This document shows positions 1-10,243 of a stretch of DNA of 64,000 nt, piece after piece; the stretch's first letter is position 1, and the number at the start of each line of letters is the position of its first letter. Source of the stretch: Progne subis subis (Eukaryota > Chordata > Aves > Passeriformes > Hirundinidae). The position numbers and the translations under genes were made by a program. The stretch is taken from the NCBI GenBank assembly GCA_022316685.1, contig JAKJHU010001339.1, positions 1 to 64,000 on the forward strand, in the 5' to 3' direction. The notes beneath the pieces are model-generated. The model ran no database searches and was not told the origin of the DNA. It was given only the letters and a program-made list of their open reading frames with translations.

Positions 1-182
1 TATCCCTCCGTAAGCGGCACGAAGCTCTTGTCATCGGGTATTGTGCTGGGAGTGCTTTGCCTGTTTAATAAACAGGTTTTTTCCACTTCTCTCTGAGGAA
101 GTCTTTTCCCGAACCGGTTGGGGGAGGGGAGGGGAGCCTCTTGGGAGGATTTCTCCCAAAATCTACCTGAAACCACCACAGT
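1..182 (+). mobile_element. 3' part of an LTR, cut by the window edge
   Basis: The stretch has an AATAAA signal near 69-74, a T-rich then G-rich segment typical of R-U5, and ends in CA near 181. A related arrangement (T-rich run, CACTT, GAAGT, an ACCGGTTGG-like core, a G-rich run, TTTCTCCCAAA) occurs on the opposite strand at about 14,640-14,800, which supports an interspersed LTR. It abuts retroviral env-like sequence read on the minus strand, so it probably inserted into the neighbouring provirus. The family was not identified. Confidence 0.5.
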
Positions 183-1190
183 CATATACTGGGACTCCTA
201 GGTGTGCTCCTAATCTCTTGAGTAATAGGAAGAAAGCTGGCTTTATGATCCCTATTGTACAGCTTCCCGACCAATCCCCAGGCAATTTTGTATAACCAGT
301 ATCCTCACAGATCCAGAACAGGTGATTTGGAGCTTCCCAGTAATCTTCCCTAGTTTCAAAAGGTTGTTGCCAAAACTGAGACAGTTCTTTTATCCCCCAA
401 AAAGGATTTATAGCTTTGTCAATACATTCATATAATTCATACCTCTCATTATAGATACATTTTCCGTGTTCTCCGTTGACCAATACTTGTTAGGCCCTTT
501 GGGAACCCATTTAGCACTTGACTTTATCACTATTATATACCTCTTACACATTAATTTTCCCACACGGGTTTGGTACCTGGTTCCTGTCCTCATGATACAT
601 TCTTCCCCAATGATTTTAGATTTGAGATCCCACTTCTCTCTTCCTCTTGTTCTTAGACTTCATGTATTCTGTTCAGTCTGTTTCCATTTTAGAATTTCTA
701 GAGGGCTTAAACTAATTCCTTCCCAGGGCCATATTTCAGACATTTGTGTACCTCCACATATCCAGCACTCGGTTAAATTTAATTCTTGACTGATCCTTTC
801 TACTAAGTCAATGAACAGGTTTTTTCCTGATGGGATGTCTAGGCTTTTTTCAAATTTTGTTGTTAACACTTTTATTATATCTCTCAATCCTTTGTGATCT
901 GCTTCAAAGCATAACCAAGTATCTCCTATAGGACATTCCCCAAATAGGCGCTGTGCTTAACTAGCTGTGGTTTTTGTGATCTAATAAACTTTTCTATCTT
1001 CTTGGCAAGTATTCAACTGGGAGTGGTCAAAGCAGTTTGGGTTCACGTTAGTATGGACCCTGAATAAGGATCTGAGATCCTCTCCATCGTACACTGGATG
1101 GTAGCAGTTAGCACAGGCTTTTGTTTCGTAGGTGTGCTTTATGAACATCACCAGTACGATCCCCTCCCAAGAGTCGGTATGGGCCATCCT
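183..1190 (-). pseudogene. env: ERV-A env surface-subunit fragment
   Basis: Four open stretches in different minus frames (about 981-1187, 660-887, 408-593, 183-483) together resemble a retroviral envelope surface subunit. They include an NLTECWICGG segment, a form of the CWxC-type motif of retroviral SU proteins, a tryptophan-rich stretch and, nearest the left edge, PGDWSGSCTIG. Several frame changes separate them. No fusion peptide or transmembrane subunit is present, because the element is cut at about 182. Assignment to a particular envelope class is not possible by eye. Confidence 0.6.
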
Positions 1191-1360
1191 TCCTGGATCT
1201 CTTGCTCCACCCGGCCTTGCCTCTCGGAGTGGAGAGGTCTCCTAAAGAACCCACTTACATGCTTCCACTTCCCTTCCCTATTAATTTAGTTGCTTTTAGA
1301 GAATGTTCTGTAGGAGATTTACCTTTTTTTTTGTTTTGTTTTGTTTTTTTCCCAAAACAA
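1191..1360. other. Pol-env interval without recognised coding
   Basis: No convincing reading frame is seen. The segment ends in a run of T and TTTTG repeats at about 1,326-1,350, just before an AT-rich tandem repeat. Confidence 0.4.
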
Positions 1361-1725
1361 CTTATACTCTTTTAATTTTTCTATTACTTAAATTTGTTCA
1401 AACTGCTACTTATAGAACTTAGCAACTTTTAAAATTAACATATAAAAATCTTAAACTTATTTAAATCACTATTTATAAAACTTAAACAATATTTAAAATT
1501 AATTTAAAAACCCTTATACTTTTTTTCCTATTACTTAAACTTATTTAAATTGCTATTCATAAAACTTACAATTTAAAAATTATCATATAAAAACCCTTAA
1601 ACTTACTTAAATTCTTACTTATAAAACTTAAACTATATGTAAAATTAATACAAAAAAAACCTTATACCCTTTTTAATATATCTATTACTTAAACATATCT
1701 AAAATTGCTAATTACAAAAACTGAC
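1361..1725. repeat. AT-rich tandem repeat, ~150-bp period
   Basis: CTTATACYCTTT-like unit starts lie at 1361, 1513 and 1661 (spacing 152 and 148 bases). Each unit divides into two ~75-base halves built on CTTAAACTTATTTAAAT and TATAAAACTTAAAC. The array lies between integrase and env of ERV-A. It is followed at 1759-1778 by a C-run broken by one T. Confidence 0.75.
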
Positions 1726-1844
1726 TTTAGGTTTACAGAAATTAACCTTATTGTGCGGCCCCCCCCCCCCCCCTCCCCTTTTTGAGTCCGTTGATTATGG
1801 GAGAGGCAACTGAAACAAAAGGTTTTCACAGTCTCTGTTATCTT

Positions 1845-3012
1845 TTATTTCTTTTTAAAGGTTAATTTCAAGTCTTTCAGGTGTGGTGTTACTGTCCACT
1901 CGGTTTCATCCGGTGAGGGTGCTGAACTCGGGTTCTCTCCAGGAGGGGGTACTGGCCCTTTAACTCTGGTGATGTGGGTCCATCCTTTTTCCTTAGTGCG
2001 CACTGCTGTGTGAGTTGTTAATAGTACTTGGTAGGGACCTTCAAACTTCGGGGTCAGCGGGGTATTAGTCCACGTTTTGATCAATACCCAGTCTCCAGGA
2101 TTGATATTATGCACATTTGCATCCAAAGGGGAAGTTTGAGGAAGATAGCCTTTCTTTCTGAGATTTTTTAGGGTTTGTCCAATGGTTTTTAGATATTTTC
2201 TAGTGACTTCCTCTCCTTCCAGATAGTCTTTAGAACTATAAGGAGATAACAAAAAGGGAAGCCCAAATAGCATTTCATATGGTGACACTCCTAGATCTGC
2301 TTGTGGCTGTGTTCTGATTCGTAATAATGCTAGGGGTAAGCATTTAAGCCAATTTAGTTGAGTTTCTGCTATTAGTTTAGTCAGTACATTTTTAATGGTT
2401 TTGTTCATCCTTTCTACTCTGCCTGAGCTTTGGGGATGCCATGGGGTGTGTAACCTCCATTTTATCCCCAAGGCTTGTGTTACCTGTTGTAGAATTTGTG
2501 CTGTGAAATGTGGCCCTCTGTCTGAATCAATATTATTTATCAGCCCATACCGAGGGAGGATATCTTCCAATATTATTTTTGTTACTACTTCTGCTGTTTC
2601 CCTTTTTGTAGGAAATGCCTCTACCCAATGGGTAAGGTGATCTATGATCACAAGCAAGTGTTTGTAACCTTGAACAGGGGGCATCTCAGTAAAATCAATT
2701 TGCACGTTCTGGAAGGGCCTTAAGGATAACTCCCTCCCTCCAGGCTCAGTTTTTCTCATAAGTTTTTAATTTATTTTCTGACATATTATACATCCCTGAG
2801 TAACTGCTTTTGCTAATTCGTGTACTCCAATACATAGGTTTTCCCTTAGGAAATGGTCACATGACCCCTGGGTTCCCCAGTGGGTTAAATTATGTATTTC
2901 TGTAAGTATTTTTCGGGCTAGGGCTTTATTTAAGAATTTCCGTCCATCAGCTGTTAACCACGCTCCATGTACCCCCTAGTGTAATCCTAATTCTTTTATT
3001 GCTTCCTGCTCT
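1845..3012 (-). pseudogene. pol: ERV-A integrase (pol C-terminal part)
   Basis: The long open part (1845-2759) carries the core domain: a first aspartate in QIDFTE, a second in SDRGPHF and a glutamate in SGRVERMNKT, the D,D,E arrangement of retroviral integrases, followed by a basic, tryptophan-containing C-terminal region (PGDWVLIKTW). Upstream, about 2,760-3,000, the HHCC zinc-binding region is readable (HNLTH, then CIICQ). It is interrupted by in-frame stops near 2,765 and near 2,975. The reading continues from the RNase H segment. Integration of viral DNA is the family role; this copy is broken. Confidence 0.9.
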
Positions 3013-3018
3013 TTTTCA

Positions 3019-4212
3019 CTAAAACCCTTGCTCTATCCCTTCTTCTTCTTTTCTTGGTATTTTCTCCAATTTGAGGATTTTTACTGGTTCTCCTGGTTCT
3101 AAAGCTGCTTCTCTGGCTGTTTTATCAGCTAACTGGTTTCCCCTTATCTCGGGCATATCTCCCTTTTGATGCCCTTTTATGTGGACTACTGCAATTTCTA
3201 CTGGTTTTTTTAAAGATTTTAACACTGACTTTATTAATTCTGTGTGTATTAAATCTTTCCCTTTTGAATTTAAATATCCCCGTCCTTCCCAAATTTTCCC
3301 AAATGTGTGCATGATACCAAAGGCATATCTAGAGTCTGTGTAAATGGTCCCTCGGTCATCTTTAAGTAAGTCTAGCCCTCTCTTTAGTGCATATATTTCA
3401 CAGCACTGTGCTGACCAATTACTTGGTAACTTTCCCTTTTCTAAAACTTTCATTTTCTCTCCCTCAATCACAGAGTATCTGGATGTTCTTTTCCCTTCTA
3501 CCACTCGGGATGACCCATCTGTGAACAACACTCTCGCATATGGAAGGGGTGTGTCTTCTAAATCTTCTCTCACTTTTGTCTGCATATCAATGAGTTCTAG
3601 GCAATGGTGTTCTATTCCTTCAGTGGGCTCACCAGAGAGAAATTGGGCTGGATTTAAGCTTTTTGATGTTGTTAGTTCTAGGTTATCTGTATTTATCAGT
3701 ATAATTTCATATTTTAAGATTCTAGAATCTGTGAGCCACTTTTGAGCTCTTTGGCTTAAAATTGTTTTCAAATCATGTGGAGTATGTATCTTTATCTTTC
3801 CTTGTAATGTTAACTTTTGAGCCTCTTCTATCAAAATAGCTGCAGCTGCGACGGCTTGGAGACAAGCTGGCCATCCCCTGGCGACTGGATCTAACAGTTT
3901 TGATAGAAATGCTACAGGTTTTTGGTATCCTCCCCATTCTTGGGTTAAAACTCCATATGCTATCCCTTCCTCGGTGTTTACAAATAAATCAAACTCCTTT
4001 TTAAGATCTGGTAAGCTTAAAACTGGTGCTGAGGATAATTTCTCTTTTAGATCCTGTAGCTGCCTCTCGTCACTTTCTGTCCAATTCATTGGTTCCTGGT
4101 CTATTAATTTATCATAAAGAAATTTGACCCCTTGAGTGTACTTATCTATCCAGTGCTTGCAGTATCCAAACAGGCCTAGAAGGTTCCTTATGTCTCTCTT
4201 AGTTTTTGGAGG
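3019..4212 (-). pseudogene. pol: ERV-A RNase H and RT connection domain
   Basis: The 356-codon open region begins in the RT connection and continues through RNase H. The catalytic acidic residues are visible in order: LFTDGSS, CEIYAL, YTDSRYAF and GNQLADKTA, with HIKGHQ between the last two, as in retroviral RNase H. The upstream part of the connection (about 4,090-4,212) is readable in the same frame. A frame change near 4,210 separates it from the RT fingers and palm. RNase H removes the RNA strand during reverse transcription. Confidence 0.9.
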
Positions 4213-4826
4213 TGAGATAGACCTGAAATTCTTGCAGGGCTTAACCTTTTACTCCCCTTTCCAATTATGTGTCCTAAATAAGTGACCTCAGTTTCCACAA
4301 ACTGTAGTTTACTTTGAGATACTTTTAACCCTTTTTCTCCAAAAAAGTTTAAAAGTTGTATACTTACATCTTTAACTTCTTTCTCTGTCTCCCCTGATAT
4401 TAATAAATCATCCACGTATTGCAAGATTTGAACTCCTTCTTTGGGACTAAACTGTTCTAATAATGTCTCTAGGGCCTGTCCGAAGATATTTGGCGATTCT
4501 GTATATCCCTGTGGTAACCGGGTCCACCTTAGCTGTTGTTTCCTTCCCCTGTCTGGATGTTCCCATTCAAAGGCGAACCAATCCCTACACTCTTCTGCTA
4601 GGGGACATGCCCAAAAAGCATCCTTTAAGTCTATCACTGTGAACCAGGTATGCTCTCTTGGAATTTTACTCAGCAAGGTATAGGGGTTATGTACTACTGG
4701 GTGTCGAGCAATAGTTCTTTTATTTATTTCTCTCAAATCCTGGACTAATCTAAACTTTCCCTCATCTTTCTTTATGGCTAATATAGGGGTGTTATGAGGG
4801 GACATACAGGGTTCTAGGATATTTTC
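4188..4826 (-). pseudogene. pol: ERV-A reverse transcriptase fingers/palm
   Basis: Recognised by FTVIDLKDAFW (first metal-binding aspartate), LPQGYTESP and the YVDDLL box with the paired aspartates, in the usual spacing. An in-frame TAA at 4827-4829 separates it from the protease region, and the open frame ends at 4188 after the frameshift near 4,210. YVDD rather than YMDD is usual for gammaretroviruses. The polymerase copies viral RNA to DNA; this copy cannot be translated through as it stands. Confidence 0.92.
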
Positions 4827-5390
4827 TTATAAAAGATGCTCAATTACTGAAGCTAGCCCTTTCTTTCCTTCTGGTGACATTGGGTATTGCTTGACTCTGA
4901 TGGCGGGGGTATCTTTTTGCATTTCTATCTTAATGGGAGGGATATCTAAACACCCATATTTTCCCTCTGTAGCCCACACTTCTGGATTTATCTCTTGTAT
5001 ATCCCCTTGGGTCAGTTTCATGATATGCACAATCATTTTTCCATCTTTTGGGATAACTCCTACCCCGAGCTGCACTTGTAAGTCTCTGCCTAGTAAATTG
5101 GTTTCTGTGTGTGGTAAATAAAGAAAATCAGCTACACAGTGCTTTGAGTTCCCTTTAATCTCTACTCCTTCAATTATTAATGCTCGAAAGGGCCTCCCTT
5201 CAGCCCCTAACACTTCACAAGTTTTTGTCCCGATTGTCACCCCTGTTGGTAATTTCCTTAAACTCGACCTATCAGCTCCTGTATCCACTAAGAATTCATA
5301 TTCTTCACTTTGGGGACCCACATCAAAGTTTACTAGAGGCTCGTCTTGTTGTTCTATTGGGTCCCCTATTTTATAGAGCCTCTGACACCC
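4827..5390 (-). pseudogene. pro: ERV-A retropepsin-type protease and RT N-terminus
   Basis: The active-site triad is visible in FLVDTGADRSS near the start, followed by a LLGRDL motif typical of the second conserved segment of retropepsins. The C-terminal portion (VKQYPMSPE) is the start of RT. The frame is continuous with the zinc-knuckle end of gag through a single TAG, so expression would have been by readthrough. The open frame stops at a TAA at 4827-4829. Confidence 0.88.
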
Positions 5391-5393
5391 CTA
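5335..5393 (-). promoter_or_regulatory. Gag-pol stop codon with downstream hairpin
   Basis: On the minus strand the gag stop TAG (5391-5393) is followed by a G, then after seven bases by an 8-base stem arm (5376-5383) perfectly complementary to an arm at 5335-5342, with a 33-base loop. In gammaretroviruses a TAG-G stop followed by a spacer of about eight bases and a pseudoknot directs about 5 percent readthrough. The upstream and downstream frames are the same, as that mechanism requires. The loop pairing that would make a pseudoknot was not resolved by eye. Confidence 0.75.
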
Positions 5394-7326
5394 ATCCTCC
5401 CCTTTCAGCACCCTCTCCAGGGCATCTTGCTCCCTTGCAATAGCTTCATCAAGTGATAATTTCTTACAATCCCTTTTTAAATGCCCTATTTCACCACAGT
5501 AATAACAAGTTCTATTCTCCCCTGGGTGTACTTCTTTTCAAATTCACCCATGGTGGTACTATGGGTGACTTTGGTTCTTTAAATGAGGGTCTTGGTCCTC
5601 CCTCACTAGATTTCAAGGAGGAGTTTCTCTGGTTTTCTGCTACTCCAGTACTTTCTCTTGCTACAGCTACCATAATGCGAGCCTTGGTTCTAGCTTTTTC
5701 TTCTTCTCTCCTTAAGTAAACTCTTAAGGCTTCTTTTAATAATTCATTAATACTTTTCTCCTGCCAATCTTCAATTTTTTCTAATTTTCTCCGTATATCT
5801 GGCCATGACTTTGTTACAAACTGCACTTTAAGAATTACTTGTCCCTCAGGACTGTCAGGGTCTATGCTTGAATATAATTGAAAATTTCTTTTTAGTCGAT
5901 TTAGCCAAGTGGCAGGAATCTCATCTTTTTCTTGGGACCCATCAAAAGTTAATTTAGTATTATTCCCTCTGGGGACAGATTCTCTTATGCCTCTTACTAT
6001 CAAGGACCTAGAGTCTCTCATATTTTGTCTTTCTTCTTCTCGATTTGGGTCCCACCCTGGGTCAGCTATCGGTAATTTATGATCTCCAGGTGGCCCCAAC
6101 CTATTTTCCCTTTCCCAGATTCTGATACTTGCTGTTCTAATCATTTGTATTTCCTCAGGGGAGAACAAGATGTTTAATATAGAATTCAACTCTCCCCATG
6201 TATAAACATTGGGCCCAAGGAATTGGTCTAACTGTGTGGCAATACCTATGGGATCTTCAACTAAATTTCCTAGCTCTTTCTTAAATCCTCTTACCTCAGA
6301 GGCTGTTATGGGGCATTTACAAATCCCACTCCTCCAATTACTCCTCCCATAGGCACTTCCCTGAGGGGAAAAAGTTTTTCTGGCTTTAAGGCTTTTGACC
6401 TTGTGTTACAATAGGGTCCTTCACTTACATTATTAACTGATAATACTGGCTGGGTTAGGGATTCCTGGGGGTTTCCAGGAGAACGGGATGACTCACGGGA
6501 GTCTGTAGGGGTTTTGGTTAACTCCCAATTAGGGGGTGGCAGGGGAATTACTGTAGGTGAGGGGGAGGTAGTAAAATCTGTAGGGGGAGAAACAGAGGAT
6601 GGTACTGTGGGAGGAAGGGGGGCTAGGGAAGAGGTTGTGTTTTGGGAAACTGAAGGGGTTATAACTGGGGCTAAAGAACCTTGACTATTGGGAGGAGGTG
6701 GCAAAGGGGCTGTTGGGAGAGTAGGGGGAGAAGGTACTAAGGACTGGGGAGGAGAGCTGTTAAGGAGGGGTGATGATGGAACTACTGGGGGAAGAGGAGG
6801 AGAGGGTTCTGAAGGAGTTTGAGTTTGACTCGGGGAAGTTAGTAGGGGAACTGGGACAGGATTTTGAGGGACCTGGGGCACTTCTGGGTAAATTGGAGGG
6901 GGTAAATGGTCAAGAGGGTCCCATCTTTTATTAGTTTCTTTCCTTTCTTCTTTCTCTTCCTTTCTTTCACACTTTTCTTTTTCTTTTAATTTGCAGACTT
7001 TTATATTCTCTTTACTCGTGGCTCTCTTTTGCCAACAAGCAGCATAGGCTAATTGATTTACATCTGGATCTTCCTGAGTTCTTAGGTACTGATTTAACTG
7101 ATAGCACATCCACTCATCCTGTATTCCAAACCATGGCCACTCTCCTGGTAATTTTAATTTTGGCCAGACTTCTGTGCAATAAAACACCATTTTAACCTGA
7201 TCTAGTCCTTTCGTGGCCTCTAAAGAATTTAGCTAAAAGCTGTTCTAAGGGACTACCGGGTGGAACACTCTTTACTTTGTTATTTTCCTTTTGGGATTTC
7301 TTCTTCTTACTAGTACATTGTCCCAT
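5394..7326 (-). pseudogene. gag: ERV-A gag (matrix, proline-rich, capsid, nucleocapsid)
   Basis: The start at 7324-7326 gives MGQCTSKKKK, a myristoylation-type N-terminus with a basic patch. About 6,400-6,950 encodes a very proline-rich p12-like region. The capsid follows (PLREVPMGG, later ESVPRGN and WLNRLKRNF). A single CCHC knuckle (CYYCGEIGHLKRDC, about 5,466-5,507) forms the nucleocapsid. Frame changes occur near 7,210 (matrix), 6,305 (start of capsid) and 5,540 (capsid to nucleocapsid). Gag builds the particle; this copy is broken. Confidence 0.88.
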
Positions 7327-8639
7327 TTTCTTTAAACAGAAAAAAATTTCAAAGATGCCCTCAACTGACAGGCAACACAGGTTTTTTTTAAGCAAAAAAA
7401 ATTTCTTCAGCTTTTCTCCCTTTACTTCAAATCTCCTGACTTAATTCTTGAACACTTCAACATAAAACTCCTAAACTTTATGCTTTTCTACTCTTTCCTA
7501 CACTTCTGCTTTCATTTAGGGAACAAACTCTCTCCCTTTCTACTCACTTTCTCCAACCTTCTTCACTTTCTTGGATGCTCACACTTTACTTACACCAGGG
7601 GCTCGGACTCTCTTCTGACCCCTTTGAGGTGAGTCCTAATGACCTCACCCCCTATGTACCCCCGCGCCTTGCCTCACCCCTGAGACTCTGGACACGCTTT
7701 GCGGCGCACGACAGGGTCCCTAGTACTGGCATCCCCTTCTGGGCCTCAGGGCCTTCCCACGCCTTAGCCCCCGCCGGGACGGACACCTTCAGTCCGAACC
7801 CCGGACTAGACTGCCCTGTCACTAGTACAGTTCCCCTCTTCACTTTTTGAAACAGAGGTAAGAGGTCAAGACTCCGCACGGGTTACCTGGGGGGGTATCC
7901 CTTCCTTGTTTCCAAGGATCAACCCCAGCAGGGCCCGACCCCTTTGCCTTCCACCAGGACTGGCTTGACTACTTCTCCCCAGCGAAGCAGCCTCGGCAAG
8001 AGGGATGAGTGTGTGTGTGCAGGATGCCCGCCTTGCCTCTACATTGACTCCCCACCCCGGTGTCCTCGGGCTATGGGTTTACGGCCTCCTCCCTGAGACC
8101 GCGGCAGCACACCCTCTCCGGTGCGTCTGGCTCAGTCCTGGGAAGCAGGGACTCTCATGAGCTCTCGGCACCCACAGTGTCTGGGGACACCCTGTCAATC
8201 CTGGTACGGTTTTCCCGCCCCTCCAGGGACTCTAAACCCTCCTAGGCTACTCTAGCCTTTAAGGGGGGGACCTGCCCCCAATGCGTGCCACTCACACTCT
8301 GTTTTCCCCTGCACGCCCGGGGGGGGTCTTTCTGCCCCTAAGGAGACGCCTCACTCACTAGTTTCTTTCACTTCCCCCTTTACCCAGCCGCCTCCCTCGC
8401 GGGAGTTCCGAAACCGCAGTACCGAGGGGTCCACACTCAGTTCCAGGGGTCCGAGCTGCCGGCCCCCGACTCTCTCACACTCCCACTCGCACGTCTCCTT
8501 TACCCGCCGCCCGAATGCTCACTCTCCAGCGCTCCTCCTCGCTGCCGGTCCCAGGCTGCTCCCGCTTGTCCAGCTGTCCCGGAGGTCCGAAGGGCGAGCG
8601 GCCGTCCCGTCCTCGGTCCCTCTTCAGGCGTGGCCAGAT
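7327..8639 (-). other. ERV-A untranslated leader region
   Basis: About 1.3 kb lies between the primer binding site and the gag start. It is CpG-rich at 7,650-8,600 and has no long conserved reading frame. In gammaretroviruses this interval carries the packaging signal and often an internal ribosome entry element. Neither was identified here; the assignment is by position. Confidence 0.55.
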
Positions 8640-8657
8640 CCCATGGACGAGCCCCCA
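8640..8657 (-). promoter_or_regulatory. Primer binding site, tRNA-Pro type
   Basis: The minus strand reads TGGGGGCTCGTCC followed by ATGGG. The first 13 bases equal the start of the tRNA-Pro primer site of many gammaretroviruses; the last bases diverge. It lies immediately inside the LTR, as expected, and fixes the orientation of ERV-A. Confidence 0.85.
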
Positions 8658-8659
8658 AA

Positions 8660-9013
8660 AATTCTGGGAAAAAAAGAGTGAGAATCAGAGACTTGCTGTT
8701 TTGTATGTTTCTTTATTATCAAGCTTGGCCTTGGGGGAGAGCTTGCTTGCTCTCTTGGCAACGTGGAGGCAAAGCTGGGGACTCCCACCCCCCTCACGGG
8801 CTTTTTCCCTTGCCGGGGAGTCCGTTTCGCTTCGCTGATCAGGGGTCATCCAGCGATGGGGGACTCCTTCTCAGGTCACGGCGCCTAAATTAAGCTGCTT
8901 CGGCGGACCCCCGTACTTCTTGCACTAGTCTAAAATGTGACTACAGTCCTGGATTTTACTTTGGTTCCCTGCTTTTCAGAGTCTCTTGTTCTTGAGTTGT
9001 TCCCAGAATTCCA
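8660..9013 (-). mobile_element. ERV-A 5' LTR
   Basis: On the minus strand the LTR begins TGGAATTCTGGGAA (9013 downward) and ends TTCCCAGAATTTT just before the primer site, an inverted terminal repeat. A polyadenylation signal AATAAA is at 8712-8717. The length, about 354 bp, is reasonable for a gammaretroviral LTR. The terminal CA expected next to the primer site is degenerate, so the inner border is uncertain by a few bases. Confidence 0.75.
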
Positions 9014-9240
9014 GTGTTCTTTTTATTTGCATATTCAGACACTATCTGGTGAATGGGAGCAGAGATACAGGTAATAAGGTGAATTCTTAATTACCAAACA
9101 AGTAAATAAGGTGATAAATCAGTATTAAAACAGGAATAAGGCAAATTCTTTATACAGAACTAGCATTAACAATCTTAATGGAATTACTTAACAATTAAGT
9201 AACCAAAACATAGATTATTTGAATAGAATTTATTTATAAC
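9014..9240. other. AT-rich flank, nothing recognised
   Basis: AT-rich single-copy-looking DNA between the ERV-A LTR and the 33-bp minisatellite. An octamer-like ATTTGCATAT is present at about 9,025. No reading frame or element was recognised. Confidence 0.4.
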
Positions 9241-9706
9241 ACAAGATGGCGGCTGGGGCTGAGGCAGCCACACACAAGAGGATGGCTGGGGCTGAGGTGA
9301 CCACACACAAGATGGCAGCCAGAGTGCTGAGCCAGCCATGCACAAGATGGTGGCTGGGGCTAAGACAGCCACACACAAGATGGTGGCCAGAGTGCTGAGG
9401 CAGCCATGCACAAGATGGCAGATGGGTCTGAGGCAGCCACACACAAAATGGTGGCCAGAGTGCTGAGGCAGCCACACACAAGAGGATGGCTGGGGCAGAT
9501 ACAGCCACACACAAGATGGCACAGAGTGCTGAGCCAGCCACACACAAGATGGTGGCTGGGGCTGAGGCAGCCACACACAAGATGGCGGCCAGAGTGCTGA
9601 GGCAGCCACACACGAGATGGCAGGACAGAGTGCTGAGGCAGCCATGCACAAGATGGCTGCTGGGGCTGAGGCAGCCACACAAAAGATGGTGGCTGGGGCT
9701 GAGTCT
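9241..9706. repeat. 33-bp minisatellite with YY1-like motifs
   Basis: About 14 units of 33-35 bases. Unit starts fall near 9242, 9275, 9307, 9342, 9375, 9410, 9443, 9478, 9511, 9544, 9577, 9610, 9645 and 9680. Each unit carries ACAAGATGG or a close variant plus GAGGCAGCCACACA. Two units (9243-9253 and 9579-9589) contain AAGATGGCGGC, the YY1 consensus; others differ by one or two bases. Open frames across it are by-products of the repeat. Confidence 0.9.
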
Positions 9707-10092
9707 GCGCCTCCCAGCGCAATCTGCAGCCCCTGCAGTCCAGCCCCAGCCCCAGCCCCGGAGCTGTGCGGGGCAGGCAGACTCCCCCCTCCCCTTCAGC
9801 CGTCTGTTGAAATGGACATTAACAGACACCTGGGAAACAGACATTGGTGTGGCACCTTTGCTCTGTGCACACAAACATAGAGCAGCCAATTTGGAACATG
9901 GGCTGTCATGTATTTTGATGTCAAGGCAAGTGAAATAGGTGAAAATAGGAAGAAACTCCAAGGATTGAATGTTTTAAAATAAAAACTTCGGTGGTTTGTG
10001 GTTTTGTGGGTTTTTGGTGGGTTTTTTGTTTGTTTGTTTTGTTTTGTGGGGTTTTTTTGTTTGTTTTTTGTTTTGTTTTGTTTTGTTTTTCC
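9707..10092. other. CCAGCC-rich and T/G-rich simple sequence
   Basis: A short CCAGCC-type run (about 9,740-9,765) is followed by unremarkable DNA, then a T/G-rich tract at about 9,985-10,092 made of TTTTG and GTTT repeats. No gene was recognised. Confidence 0.6.
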
Positions 10093-10243
10093 AAAAGAGG
10101 GCCAAAAGCGTTTCCTGTGCAGACTTCACTTAGCATAAAGAAGCATCACAAGTGGTTTTGTCCAGGCAGGGGTCATGGTGACTCTGAGTTGATGAAATGA
10201 GAGATGGGATCTGCTTGAGGCGGATGGTGCGGTGGCTGCTCAC

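Larger units (their letters stand above)
183..9013 (-). mobile_element. Gammaretrovirus-like endogenous provirus ERV-A
   Basis: Reading the minus strand from right to left gives 5' LTR, tRNA-Pro-type primer binding site, a long leader, gag, a gag stop with a readthrough-like context, protease, RT, RNase H, integrase and an env fragment. This order, gag beginning MGQ, a single CCHC knuckle, a YVDD polymerase box and a TAG between gag and pol in the same frame are gammaretroviral traits. Frameshifts or in-frame stops interrupt every region, so it is not a functional virus. The 3' LTR is not in the window; env is truncated by the LTR at 1-182. Confidence 0.9.

Noticed and set aside
183..9013. 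ERV-A as a possibly functional provirus
   Set aside because: Frameshifts in matrix, capsid, capsid-nucleocapsid and RT, stops in RT and integrase, and loss of the 3' end rule this out.
9991..10200. Phe/Val-rich 69-codon open frame
   Set aside because: Translation of the TTTTG/GTTT simple sequence.
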